Positions 1 through 6,899 are shown, counted from the stretch's first letter. The stretch: DNA of 9,889 nt from Candidatus Bathyarchaeota archaeon (GCA_018397055.1 JAGTQS010000059.1:1-9889); one strand, 5' to 3'. Made by a program: numbers and translations. Notes: a model not told the origin generated them from the sequence alone.

Positions 1-28
1 AGTAGATCAACGATGCGCGAAAAAACAT
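1..28 (-). CDS. Possible 5' end of a divergent gene (partial, runs off left edge)
   Basis: On the minus strand an ATG at 28-26 opens a frame that stays open to base 1, giving nine codons (MFFRASLIY). The sequence CTCCTT at 35-40 reads AAGGAG on the minus strand, a near-perfect Shine-Dalgarno six bases before the ATG. That spacing is the only reason to call a gene here. The product cannot be named from nine residues. If real, it is divergent from topA, and 29-200 is a shared control region. The alternative is that the left edge carries the last codons of a plus-strand gene: one frame ends at TAG 40-42 and another at TAA 29-31. Confidence 0.35.
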
Positions 29-146
29 TAACAGCTCCTTAGAGCCTGACAAGAACACTTTCTACAACCAAAACACTAAAAACCAGACAAATCAGAAAAC
101 ACCTTCGGAACTACTGTTAAGTGGCAATATTCAAAAATAGCACATG

Positions 147-160
147 ACAATTTAAATTGT
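147..160. promoter_or_regulatory. Perfect 14-bp palindrome at the topA promoter (possible operator)
   Basis: ACAATTTAAATTGT reads identically on both strands. It ends directly against the TATA-like stretch at 159-168, so a dimeric regulator bound here would cover the BRE/TATA region and could block TBP/TFB. The core is all A/T, so a chance palindrome in AT-rich DNA is possible. It may also itself serve as a TATA element for one or both directions. Which regulator, if any, binds it cannot be told from the sequence. Confidence 0.4.
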
Positions 161-168
161 ATAAAAGG
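159..168 (+). promoter_or_regulatory. TATA box, putative topA promoter
   Basis: GTATAAAAGG is a good archaeal TATA match. With the usual spacing of about 25 bases, transcription would start near 185-190, leaving a short leader of roughly 12-15 bases that contains the AGAGGA Shine-Dalgarno at 188-193. The position is consistent with the TTG start at 201. The start point is estimated from spacing, not seen. Confidence 0.5.
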
Positions 169-200
169 CTAAAGGAAAACAACTATTAGAGGAAGCCCAG

Positions 201-2279
201 TTGGCTGCGGCGAACGTCTTAATATTGTGCGAGAAGCCTAGCACCGCTGAACGAGTGGCGAAGGCTTTAGATGAAAATGGGAAGCCTAAAAAAAATGAAA
301 CAAGCCGGGTTCCACATTACGAGGCTTACCGTGTGGGTAAAAGGTTAACCGTTGTCGCAGCGTTGGGGCATCTTTACACCGTTGCTCCGAAGGTTAGTGA
401 CCGCAACGTCTATCCAGTTTTCGAGTTTGAATGGGTTCCAAGGTATGTAGCTGAAAGAGATGCCAAGGGCACGCGAACGTGGATTGAGGTTATTTCAACT
501 CTTTCCAAAGACGCTAACGAGTTCATTCTCGCAACCGACTACGACATCGAGGGAGCAACATTAGGCTACACCATCCTCAAATACGCTTGTGGAGAAAAGG
601 AAAAAGAGGCAAAAAGAATGAAGTTCTCAACACTTACCACAGACGAACTGAAAAAATCCTATGCTGAGCTCATTGAACACATCGAGTTCCCAATTGTTGA
701 AGCCGGAGTCTGCCGCCACTTCCTTGATGCAATTTATGGCATCAACCTTTCTCGAGCTATGACTGTCGCTGCGAAAAAGTGGAGCGGCAAACACCTCACT
801 TTAAGCACAGGCAGAGTGCAAGGGCCAACACTTAAGTTCCTTGTAGATAGAGAAAAAACGATTAACACCTTTGTCCCTGTTCCTTTCTGGGCGATAAAAG
901 CCACGGTTGAAATTAACGGGCAAAAATTCGACGCGGAGTACGAGAAAGACAAAATAGAAAACCGGAACGAGGCCGAAGCCGTTGTAAATGCCTGCAGGGG
1001 AAAAAAGGGAACAATTTCCGAGATGATAGTCAAAAGTTTCCGTCAGAATCCACCTGTGCCCTTCGACCTAGGTGCCCTGCAGGCTGAAGCTTACAGCCTT
1101 TTCAAATACACGCCTAAACGAACCTCTGACATTGCTGAAAGGTTGTACCTCGAAGCATTGATATCTTATCCACGGACCTCAAGCCAAAAAATTCCGCCCT
1201 CAATTAACAGCCGAGCTATCCTCGAGTCGCTAAGCCATGAGCCAAAATACAAAAGTTTAGCAGAACAGCTCTTAAGTGGACAAAGCCTTGTTCCAAACGA
1301 GGGAAAAAGGGACGACCCAGCTCATCCCTCAATTTATCCGACAGGCAACCTGCCAGGCAAAGCGCTTGGTGAGTCTGAAAGGAAACTTTGGGACCTGATT
1401 GTGAGAAGGTTCATGGCTGTTTTCGGCAAGCCTGCCTTGAAACAAAGTGCAAAGGCAACAATATCGATCGACGGTCACAGGTTCTTTTTATATGGAAAGC
1501 AAGTTTTAGACGAAGGCTGGATGGTTTTCTACAAACCCTATATTCAGTCAGAGGAGGTTTTGCTTCCACCTTTAGAGAGGGGGCAGGAAATCACGTTTAA
1601 AGAGGTTTCTGTTGAGGACAAGTTCACTAAGCCTCCACCTAGATACAACCCAAGCAGTCTGCTTAAAAAGATGGAGGACGAGGGAATCGGAACAAAGGCG
1701 ACAAGAGCAGGGATCATCGACACGCTTTACAGCCGAGGGTACGTAACCGGAGAAAGAGCAACTGTTTCAGAACTGGGGCTAGACGTAGTTGATATTCTGG
1801 AAAGACACTGTCCCGAGGTTATCTCAATTGGCTTCACGAAAGAGCTTGAAACCAACATGGAGGAAATCCAGAAAGGCACGAAAAAAGCTGAAGAAGTCCT
1901 TGAAAAAGCCAAGTTAAGGTTAGAGCCGGTTTTAACTGAGATGAAGAAACACCAAGAAACACTGGGCCAAGAGCTTTCAGAGGCTGCGAGGAATGCCCAA
2001 ATGCAGCAACGGGTCATAGGTAGCTGCCTGCAGTGCGGAACTGGGAAGCTCATTATTCTTTACTCTAGACAAACAGGTAAACGTTTTTTGGGCTGCTCAA
2101 ACTTCTTTAAGGGAAAATGCAAGACTTCATTTCCTCTTCCCCAGACTGGCACAGTTAAGCCAGCTGGAAAGAACTGCGATGTCTGTGGCTGGCCTATGGT
2201 TCAGTTTCAAGCAAAGGGCAAACGGACCTGGATTTTCTGCGTTCGACCTGAGTGTCCTTCAAGGGAGGTTAGGAAATAG
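201..2279 (+). CDS. topA: DNA topoisomerase IA (archaeal topoisomerase I/III type)
   Basis: Relaxes negatively supercoiled DNA by cutting one strand, forming a 5'-phosphotyrosyl link, passing the other strand and resealing. The 692-residue protein has an N-terminal TOPRIM domain, with the catalytic Glu in LCEKPS (E11) and the metal-binding ATDYDIEG motif (D113, D115, E117). The active-site tyrosine is Y323 in LISYPRTSS. GIGTKATRAGIIDTL (496-510) is the usual domain IV motif. The C-terminus carries two four-cysteine zinc fingers (C609, C612, C632, C640 and C659, C662, C680, C685). There is no helicase module, so it is not reverse gyrase. The TTG at 201 is chosen because AGAGGA (188-193) sits seven bases upstream and the TOPRIM strand begins almost at once. 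The stop touches the start of the next gene. The family call is certain; the topA/topB naming is conventional. Confidence 0.95.
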   Translation: MAAANVLILCEKPSTAERVAKALDENGKPKKNETSRVPHYEAYRVGKRLTVVAALGHLYTVAPKVSDRNVYPVFEFEWVPRYVAERDAKGTRTWIEVISTLSKDANEFILATDYDIEGATLGYTILKYACGEKEKEAKRMKFSTLTTDELKKSYAELIEHIEFPIVEAGVCRHFLDAIYGINLSRAMTVAAKKWSGKHLTLSTGRVQGPTLKFLVDREKTINTFVPVPFWAIKATVEINGQKFDAEYEKDKIENRNEAEAVVNACRGKKGTISEMIVKSFRQNPPVPFDLGALQAEAYSLFKYTPKRTSDIAERLYLEALISYPRTSSQKIPPSINSRAILESLSHEPKYKSLAEQLLSGQSLVPNEGKRDDPAHPSIYPTGNLPGKALGESERKLWDLIVRRFMAVFGKPALKQSAKATISIDGHRFFLYGKQVLDEGWMVFYKPYIQSEEVLLPPLERGQEITFKEVSVEDKFTKPPPRYNPSSLLKKMEDEGIGTKATRAGIIDTLYSRGYVTGERATVSELGLDVVDILERHCPEVISIGFTKELETNMEEIQKGTKKAEEVLEKAKLRLEPVLTEMKKHQETLGQELSEAARNAQMQQRVIGSCLQCGTGKLIILYSRQTGKRFLGCSNFFKGKCKTSFPLPQTGTVKPAGKNCDVCGWPMVQFQAKGKRTWIFCVRPECPSREVRK

Positions 2280-2531
2280 GTGCAATGCGAAATTTGTTCT
2301 AGGAAGTCTGAAAGCAGGTTCTGCGAATTTCACGAGGCAGCATACAAAAACCTGGTTAAGAACTTCGAATCTTGGAGGAAATCCATGAATGTTACTTGGG
2401 CCGACTACCTGATGCAGATAAAAAACAACGAGTTCAGCGGAATCTGGGTTAAAGAAGTCGCTCAGCATCTTCTAGCTTCAAGCTACGAACATGAGCCTAT
2501 GAACCGGGAAACTGAGGTGCACAAGGTTTAA
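2280..2531 (+). CDS. Small Cys/His zinc-binding protein, coupled to topA
   Basis: This is an 83-residue protein of unknown function. Near the N-terminus it has C3-x2-C6-x8-C15-x2-H18 (CEIC ... CEFH), a compact arrangement expected to hold one zinc ion in a treble-clef-like knuckle. The rest is polar and probably helical, with aromatic residues (FESW, TWADYL, GIWVKEVAQHLL) and no membrane segment, so it should be cytoplasmic. The GTG start at 2280 follows the topA stop (TAG 2277-2279) with no spacer, and GGGAGG at about 2263-2268 lies inside the topA end. Translation is therefore probably coupled. Co-expression with topA suggests a nucleic-acid-related accessory role, but that is inference. 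No family is recognised. Confidence 0.75.
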   Translation: MQCEICSRKSESRFCEFHEAAYKNLVKNFESWRKSMNVTWADYLMQIKNNEFSGIWVKEVAQHLLASSYEHEPMNRETEVHKV

Positions 2532-2540
2532 ATTGTTTAC

Positions 2541-2556
2541 GTATTTTATATATCGC
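2541..2556 (+). promoter_or_regulatory. TATA box upstream of the OSTC-like gene
   Basis: GTATTTTATATATCGC contains a clear TATA element (TTTATATA, 2545-2552) in the 65-bp gap after the zinc protein. Spacing predicts a transcript start near 2572-2578 and a leader of about 20 bases that includes GGAAGG (2586-2591). This suggests the membrane protein is transcribed independently of the topA pair. The T-rich bases here could also end the upstream transcript. Confidence 0.5.
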
Positions 2557-2596
2557 ATCAAAATAACGGACTAAGTTTAAAGAGTGGAAGGCAGCC

Positions 2597-3028
2597 TTGT
2601 CGAAGAACTCAGATCGTAAATTCTCGTCTTGGAACTATTTTCTTCAAAAAGTCGTCTCAAAGCTGGCAACTTATCGTCCATCTCAGCTTTTTATCGCCAT
2701 AACAATTATGGCGACAGCGATTTTCTTGTTAGGAGGCGGCGTATACGACGTTCTTATGAACCCGGTGGCTGCGATTCCCTTAGGTTCAGGAAGGTTTCTC
2801 GCTTTTATTCCTTACCAAATTCACGACCAGCTGCTGGTAGGCAGCATAGCGGTTATGATTCTTTATGCTTTAGGGGCAACGGGGTTTCTGCTTATTTACC
2901 GAAGCACTAGGCATGTTCATAACCTTCGTCAAGTTTCCTTTCTCATAGGAATCGGTGTCGCCCTTGTACTTATAGCTTACATAGCAATAGAGATTGAGCT
3001 ATACTGGATTCTGCATTATACTTCATAG
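2597..3028 (+). CDS. OST3/OST6-family membrane protein resembling eukaryotic OSTC/DC2 (oligosaccharyltransferase accessory subunit)
   Basis: This is a 143-residue membrane protein with a basic, polar N-terminus and three hydrophobic helices at about 31-53, 79-101 and 113-136. From memory, human OSTC/DC2 (149 residues, three helices) has the same order of signatures. They are a Pro-Ser just before helix 1, a GG-x-x-YDV motif at its end followed by a Pro-containing loop (here GGGVYDV 46-52, then NP), AF-x-x-Y before a Gln-containing entry to helix 2 (AFIPYQIHDQ 69-78), a Gly-x-x-GF motif within helix 2 (GATGF 93-97) and RS at its end. In eukaryotes this subunit sits beside STT3 and helps dock the complex at the translocon. 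Here a role in archaeal N-glycosylation is inference, and no aglB/STT3 lies in the window. There is no thioredoxin domain, unlike Ost3/Ost6 proper. The TTG at 2597 is chosen because GGAAGG lies five bases upstream. Confidence 0.65.
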   Translation: MSKNSDRKFSSWNYFLQKVVSKLATYRPSQLFIAITIMATAIFLLGGGVYDVLMNPVAAIPLGSGRFLAFIPYQIHDQLLVGSIAVMILYALGATGFLLIYRSTRHVHNLRQVSFLIGIGVALVLIAYIAIEIELYWILHYTS

Positions 3029-3082
3029 ACCCAAAAATGATTGTTTGCCAGAAAACCGCCGAAAACTAATTCTTGGTTAAAA

Positions 3083-3092
3083 CCTATATTAA
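3083..3092 (+). promoter_or_regulatory. TATA-like element, putative mtnA-endA promoter
   Basis: The 120-bp gap 3029-3148 holds CCTATATTAA at 3083-3092. A transcript start near 3110-3115 would leave a leader of about 35 bases carrying AGGAG (3135-3139), nine bases before the GTG. No hairpin terminator or RNA gene was seen elsewhere in the gap. Confidence 0.4.
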
Positions 3093-3148
3093 TTGAGTCT
3101 TCAGTATCTTTCGGATAGCCATCTAACAGTGTTTAGGAGTGTTGGGCT

Positions 3149-4165
3149 GTGAGGACGATTGAATGGAAGGACGGCGTTGTTTACACAATTGACCAGACAG
3201 TTCTGCCGAAAAAGGAAGTTTGGATTGAGCTTAAAACGTGCGAACAAGTTGCCCAGGCTCTTAAAGAAATGAAGATAAGAGGTGCACCTCTAATTGGCGT
3301 AGCAGCAGCATTCGGCTTAGCACTATCCGCATATCACTCTAAAGTTCTGAAACGAGAGGATTTTATGCATGAACTTGAAACAGCGGCGGAAACGATGAGG
3401 AACACACGTCCAACTGCTGTTAACTTGTTTTGGGCTGTTGACAGAATATTGAAAAAAACAAGAGAAACGAGAGGTGGAGTTGAAAGTCTGAAAGAAGCTG
3501 TTGTCGCAGAGGCTCTTAGGATGGCTGATGAAGACGTAGAAGTGAACCGTAGAATCGGAAAGCACGGCTCAAAGATAATTAATGACGGCGATGTTATCTT
3601 AACTCACTGCAACGCTGGCAGCTTAGCCACGGTTGAATATGGAACTGCCTTGGCTGTTGTTAGAGCCGCCTGGGAGGAAGGAAAACGCATCAAAGTTTTT
3701 GCAGATGAGACGAGACCATTTCTTCAAGGCGCAAGGCTCACAGTTTTCGAGCTCATGCGAGACAATATTCCTGTAACCTTAATCACTGACAACATGGCTG
3801 GATACGTTATGTCCAAAGGACTGGTTAATAAAGTGATTGTCGGAGCAGACCGGATTGTCCGCGACGCGGTGATAAACAAGATTGGCACCTACTCTGTGGC
3901 GGTTTTGGCGCACGAAAATAACATTCCGTTTTATGTGGCCGCTCCTACTTCGACGTTTAATTTTATTCAGTCAGCTAGAGACGTGGTAATCGAAGAGCGA
4001 AACCCCGAGGAAGTGACACGGATTGGGACTGAAACAATTGCCCCTGAAGGCGTAAAGGTGATGAATCCGGCATTTGACATTACGCCGATGAGGTACGTGA
4101 CAGCCATAATAAGCGAAGAAGGAATCATAACTGGTAGAGAACTTAAAAAAAGGTTAAAAGGCTGA
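3149..4165 (+). CDS. mtnA: S-methyl-5-thioribose-1-phosphate isomerase (MtnA; eIF2B-alpha-like fold)
   Basis: Isomerises methylthioribose-1-phosphate to the ribulose form, the step after methylthioadenosine phosphorolysis in methionine salvage or its variants. The 338-residue protein shows the family signatures in order: IDQTVLP (14-20), KIRGAPLIGVAAAFG (42-56), TRPTAVNLFWA (86-96), LTHCNAG with the catalytic Cys (C154), FADETRP (184-190), GARLT, ITDNMAG, GADRI with the catalytic Asp (D234), NKIGTY, and NPAFDITP (306-313). The CNAG context and the C-terminal motif favour MtnA over the related ribose-1,5-bisphosphate isomerase, whose corresponding motif I recall as THCHSS, and over translation factor 2B subunits. 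The GTG at 3149 is supported by AGGAG nine bases upstream. endA follows after 28 bp, probably on the same transcript. No other salvage gene is present. Confidence 0.9.
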   Translation: MRTIEWKDGVVYTIDQTVLPKKEVWIELKTCEQVAQALKEMKIRGAPLIGVAAAFGLALSAYHSKVLKREDFMHELETAAETMRNTRPTAVNLFWAVDRILKKTRETRGGVESLKEAVVAEALRMADEDVEVNRRIGKHGSKIINDGDVILTHCNAGSLATVEYGTALAVVRAAWEEGKRIKVFADETRPFLQGARLTVFELMRDNIPVTLITDNMAGYVMSKGLVNKVIVGADRIVRDAVINKIGTYSVAVLAHENNIPFYVAAPTSTFNFIQSARDVVIEERNPEEVTRIGTETIAPEGVKVMNPAFDITPMRYVTAIISEEGIITGRELKKRLKG

Positions 4166-4193
4166 GGGCTACAGACCAAAATGGGAATGCTGG

Positions 4194-4787
4194 TTGGAAA
4201 CAATGACGGTTGAAAGTGGCAATAACAAAAAACGTAAAGAAAAAGAGGAAAAAAAAGTTGTTCTTAAAGGAATCCTTAAAGACAAGGTTGTTCTTGTTCC
4301 TTCATCTGAGGACATTGAAGGTCTTACGTCACGTGGATATGGAACACCTGAAAACAACAATCTTGCCTTAAGACATTATGAAGCGTTGTACTTAGTGGAT
4401 AAGGGGATAATGGAGGTTATAGATGAAGAAACAGGTACACAAATTGGTTTTCAGCAGTTGTTAACTAAGGCAAGAATTGTTGACAAAGACGCTTGGGTCC
4501 GTTACCTTATTTACCACGACCTTAGAAGCAGAGGCTACGTTGTTAGAGAAGGGTTTGGCTTAGGAATCGATTTTAGAGTTTATAAAAGAGGAGAATACAG
4601 CAAGTCCACAGCTGAATACCTTGTGCTTGGAATTAAAGAGGGACAACCTGTCACTGTTATGGACCTTGCTGGGATACTGTCCCGTGCGCAAAGTTTGAAA
4701 AAAACACTAATTCTTTCAGTTCTGAACAGAAGAGGCGAAATCGTCTATTATTCGCTCTCGCAGTTGTCATTCAAAAAAGAGGCTTAA
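4194..4787 (+). CDS. endA: tRNA-splicing endonuclease (archaeal EndA family), catalytic His apparently replaced
   Basis: Removes introns from tRNA and other RNAs at bulge-helix-bulge sites. The 197-residue, single-repeat protein has a Lys/Glu-rich start, the usual N-terminal domain (ALRHYEALYLVDKG, 58-71) and the C-terminal nuclease domain (WVRYLIYHDLRSRGYVVREG, 101-120; IDFRVY; SLKKTLILSV; IVYYSL). Compared with Methanocaldococcus EndA recalled from memory (Y115, H125, K156), Tyr is Y130 and Lys is K170, with the 28-residue spacing from the YLV tyrosine to the Lys preserved. The His position is T139 in STAEYLV. That suggests reduced activity or a structural subunit of a heteromeric enzyme. 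The only histidines are H61 and H108, well outside the site. The start is either TTG 4194 or ATG 4203; neither has a strong Shine-Dalgarno. mtnA ends 28 bp upstream. Confidence 0.88.
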   Translation: METMTVESGNNKKRKEKEEKKVVLKGILKDKVVLVPSSEDIEGLTSRGYGTPENNNLALRHYEALYLVDKGIMEVIDEETGTQIGFQQLLTKARIVDKDAWVRYLIYHDLRSRGYVVREGFGLGIDFRVYKRGEYSKSTAEYLVLGIKEGQPVTVMDLAGILSRAQSLKKTLILSVLNRRGEIVYYSLSQLSFKKEA

Positions 4788-4805
4788 AAGAAAGGTTTTC
4801 ATGGA

Positions 4806-4860
4806 AATATTTTAAACGATTTAGGGCAGCTTTTGATTTAAGGAAAGAGCTTTTAAAAAC
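4806..4860 (+). promoter_or_regulatory. Two tandem TATA-like boxes in the hisS leader
   Basis: The 125-bp gap 4788-4912 contains two similar units: GGAAATATTTTAAACGAT (4803-4820) and GGAAAGAGCTTTTAAAAACGAT (4842-4863). Each has purine-rich, BRE-like bases just before a TATA-like core. The second is the better promoter: start near 4880, leader of about 30 bases to hisS. The first could be a second promoter or an older copy. hisS is therefore probably a separate transcript from endA. Confidence 0.5.
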
Positions 4861-4912
4861 GATGCTACAAAATAAGAGAGGATAAATGACTGATAATTTT
4901 TCCTAGGAATAG

Positions 4913-6217
4913 GTGTTGTGTTTGGCTTCTGAATTTCGCCGAACAGTTCGTGGAATGAGAGACCTCGTGGACGGAGAAGCTGAAAACCTAAGGTTCATTG
5001 AACAGAGGGCAAGGAAAATTTCGAAGCTCTATGGGTACAATGAAGTTATTACGCCTCTCATTGAGCACTACGAGCTTCTGGCTGCAAAACTAGGTGAGGA
5101 AAACAGAAAACGGATGTTCGTCTTCAAAGACCTTGGCGGAAGAAAGGTTGCGCTTAGACCTGAGTTCACAGCTTCCGTCGCTAGGCTCGTAGCCACAAAA
5201 ATGCAGAGCGCCCCTCGACCTTTAAGGCTGTTTTCTGTAGGCAGCCTGTACCGCTACGATGAGCCCCAGTTTGGAAGATACCGTGAATTCTGGCAGGCAA
5301 ACTATGAGCTCTTTGGCTCTAACAGACCTGAAGCCGACGTTGAGATTCTGGCTTTAACAAACAGCTTGCTAAAAGAGGTTGGCTTGAAGAATTATTTTTT
5401 CAAAATTGGCCACGTAGGGATCTTGCGAAGCGTACTAAGCTACAATGGGATTGCTGAAGAACAACAAAACAGCATCATGCAGCTTTTGGATAAAAAGCAA
5501 TTTGACGTGGCTCTCGAAACAGCGAAGAATGCTGGTAGTTCAAAAAGCAGCTTGAACACTTTAGAGACGCTTTTAAATATAAAGGGAAGGCAGCCAGACA
5601 TCGTTATTTCCGAAATTTATGAGGCTGTAAAGAGCTATTCAAAAGCTCTAGATGCTGCAGAAAACTTAGGTGAAATTATTAGCATGCTTAAAGCAGGCTG
5701 CGTAGATGTGGATCTGTCAGTTGAAGCTGGTTTTGCTCGAGGCTTAGAATATTACACAGGTATGGTTTTCGAAGTTTTCGTTGTAGACATGGACATTGCT
5801 GTTGGGGGAGGAGGACGTTACGACAAGCTGATTGGACTGTTTGGCGGTGGGCAAGTGCCTGCAGTAGGCGTTGCTTTAGGCGTAGACCGTCTTTCACTCG
5901 CGCTGCAGAAACAAGGACAGAAGTCTCAAAGGTCTGAAGAAAATCGTGTGCTGATAATAGCAATTGAAAATTCACTTCTCGGGCAAGCATTAAAGATTTC
6001 TAATATGTTAAGAGAAAGGGGCGTCGTAGTTGAGCTTGAAACTATGGGGCGCTCCGTTTCCAAGGCACTTTCAGATGCAGACCGACGTGGAATAACGCAC
6101 GCCGTTATGATTGGATCAAAAGAAATCAAAGACAACATGGTGGCCCTGCGGTTTATGAAAGAAAGAACCCAAGAGATCGTTCCAATTGAGCGTCTATTTG
6201 AGAAAATTGGGCAATAA
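4913..6217 (+). CDS. hisS: Histidyl-tRNA synthetase
   Basis: Charges tRNA-His with histidine in the cytoplasm (class II synthetase). The 434-residue length is normal for the family. Visible parts: RGMRDLV at the N-terminus (13-19); motif 1 region around YGYNEVITPLIEHYELL (40-56); motif 2 from LRPEFT (81-86) through FSVGSLYRYDEPQFGRYREFWQ (107-128); histidine-specific RGLEYYTG (276-283) with the recognition Arg; GGGGRYD (298-304); motif 3 PAVGVALGVDRL (316-327); and a C-terminal anticodon-binding domain (345-434). That domain and the intact active site argue against HisZ. The start is uncertain: GTG 4913, TTG 4916 and TTG 4922 are in frame. AGGTG (4911-4915) is well placed for TTG 4922, while the open frame reaches GTG 4913. 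The next gene begins 10 bp after the stop. Confidence 0.95.
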   Translation: MLCLASEFRRTVRGMRDLVDGEAENLRFIEQRARKISKLYGYNEVITPLIEHYELLAAKLGEENRKRMFVFKDLGGRKVALRPEFTASVARLVATKMQSAPRPLRLFSVGSLYRYDEPQFGRYREFWQANYELFGSNRPEADVEILALTNSLLKEVGLKNYFFKIGHVGILRSVLSYNGIAEEQQNSIMQLLDKKQFDVALETAKNAGSSKSSLNTLETLLNIKGRQPDIVISEIYEAVKSYSKALDAAENLGEIISMLKAGCVDVDLSVEAGFARGLEYYTGMVFEVFVVDMDIAVGGGGRYDKLIGLFGGGQVPAVGVALGVDRLSLALQKQGQKSQRSEENRVLIIAIENSLLGQALKISNMLRERGVVVELETMGRSVSKALSDADRRGITHAVMIGSKEIKDNMVALRFMKERTQEIVPIERLFEKIGQ

Positions 6218-6227
6218 GGCGGAAAAG

Positions 6228-6899
6228 ATGAAGCTCCGAACAGCGGCTTGTCTTCTGCTTCTTATGTCGTTGTTTTTTCCTTGGAAGATCATTTGGGGCA
6301 CAAACATAACTGGGACGTCAACTTCGTGGTTCTATATTTTTGAGTTTCCTTTCATGGCTGAATATATAACGAGTTTTGGTTCATTAGGAACTTACACGAG
6401 CTGGGAGACCTATAACTATGTTCCGAAGTACTTGGGAACACTGCTTGTCCTATTAGGAGTAATCCTGTGTCTATGGGGAACATTCAAATGGAGACGAGAC
6501 TATTTTGTCGAGTGGGGAGGCGCCTCCAGCTTGGTTGGAATGGTACTTTTCGCTGGCTCTGGATACGAGGAGGTTTACATTCCTTACATGCTGTACCAGA
6601 CTTACCAAAGCCTTCCCCTTGGCATGTTTATACCTGTTGCTTTTTGGCTTATGATTCTTATGAGTCCCAGAGAGACAGTTCGTTACCTTTCAAGGGAGCA
6701 ATCCAAAAGGTTGAGTTTCTTTTGCGGAGAATGCGGAAAAGAAGTTTCGGTTGAGTTCGAGTTCTGCCCTTTTTGTGGTAAAGCAATTCAAAAGATCAAC
6801 TGTAAAAACTGCGGTAGAAAAATTCCCACGCAATGTACATTCTGCCCTTATTGTGGTGATACGGTTCAACTAGATTTTGAAAAGCCACTAATCCTCTAG
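6228..6899 (+). CDS. Membrane protein with two C-terminal zinc ribbons
   Basis: This is a 223-residue protein of unknown function. Hydrophobic segments lie at about 5-23 (possibly a signal anchor), 67-85, 98-112 and 130-146, separated by a tyrosine/threonine-rich stretch (28-65) that probably faces outward. After the last helix come two short zinc ribbons, C166-x2-C169 with C180-x2-C183 and C192-x2-C195 with C206-x2-C209, plus an extra C203. They are most likely cytoplasmic. The frame extends upstream to TTG 6186 inside hisS, but ATG 6228 is preferred. It lies past the hisS stop, has AAGGCGG (6216-6222) upstream, and puts the hydrophobic segment at the N-terminus. This zinc-ribbon/membrane layout is common among uncharacterised archaeal proteins. 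The 10-bp gap suggests co-transcription with hisS, though no functional link to charging is evident. Confidence 0.8.
   Translation: MKLRTAACLLLLMSLFFPWKIIWGTNITGTSTSWFYIFEFPFMAEYITSFGSLGTYTSWETYNYVPKYLGTLLVLLGVILCLWGTFKWRRDYFVEWGGASSLVGMVLFAGSGYEEVYIPYMLYQTYQSLPLGMFIPVAFWLMILMSPRETVRYLSREQSKRLSFFCGECGKEVSVEFEFCPFCGKAIQKINCKNCGRKIPTQCTFCPYCGDTVQLDFEKPLIL

Noticed and set aside
201..2279. Reverse gyrase
   Set aside because: There is no N-terminal helicase region; the protein begins directly with the TOPRIM domain and is of ordinary topoisomerase IA length.
3149..4165. Ribose-1,5-bisphosphate isomerase or translation initiation factor 2B subunit
   Set aside because: LTHCNAG, FADETRP and NPAFDITP together match MtnA; the related isomerase has a different sequence after the catalytic Cys.
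4913..6217. HisZ (ATP phosphoribosyltransferase regulatory subunit)
   Set aside because: The C-terminal anticodon-binding domain is present and motif 2, the RGLEYYTG motif and motif 3 are intact, as in a true HisRS. No his biosynthesis genes are adjacent.
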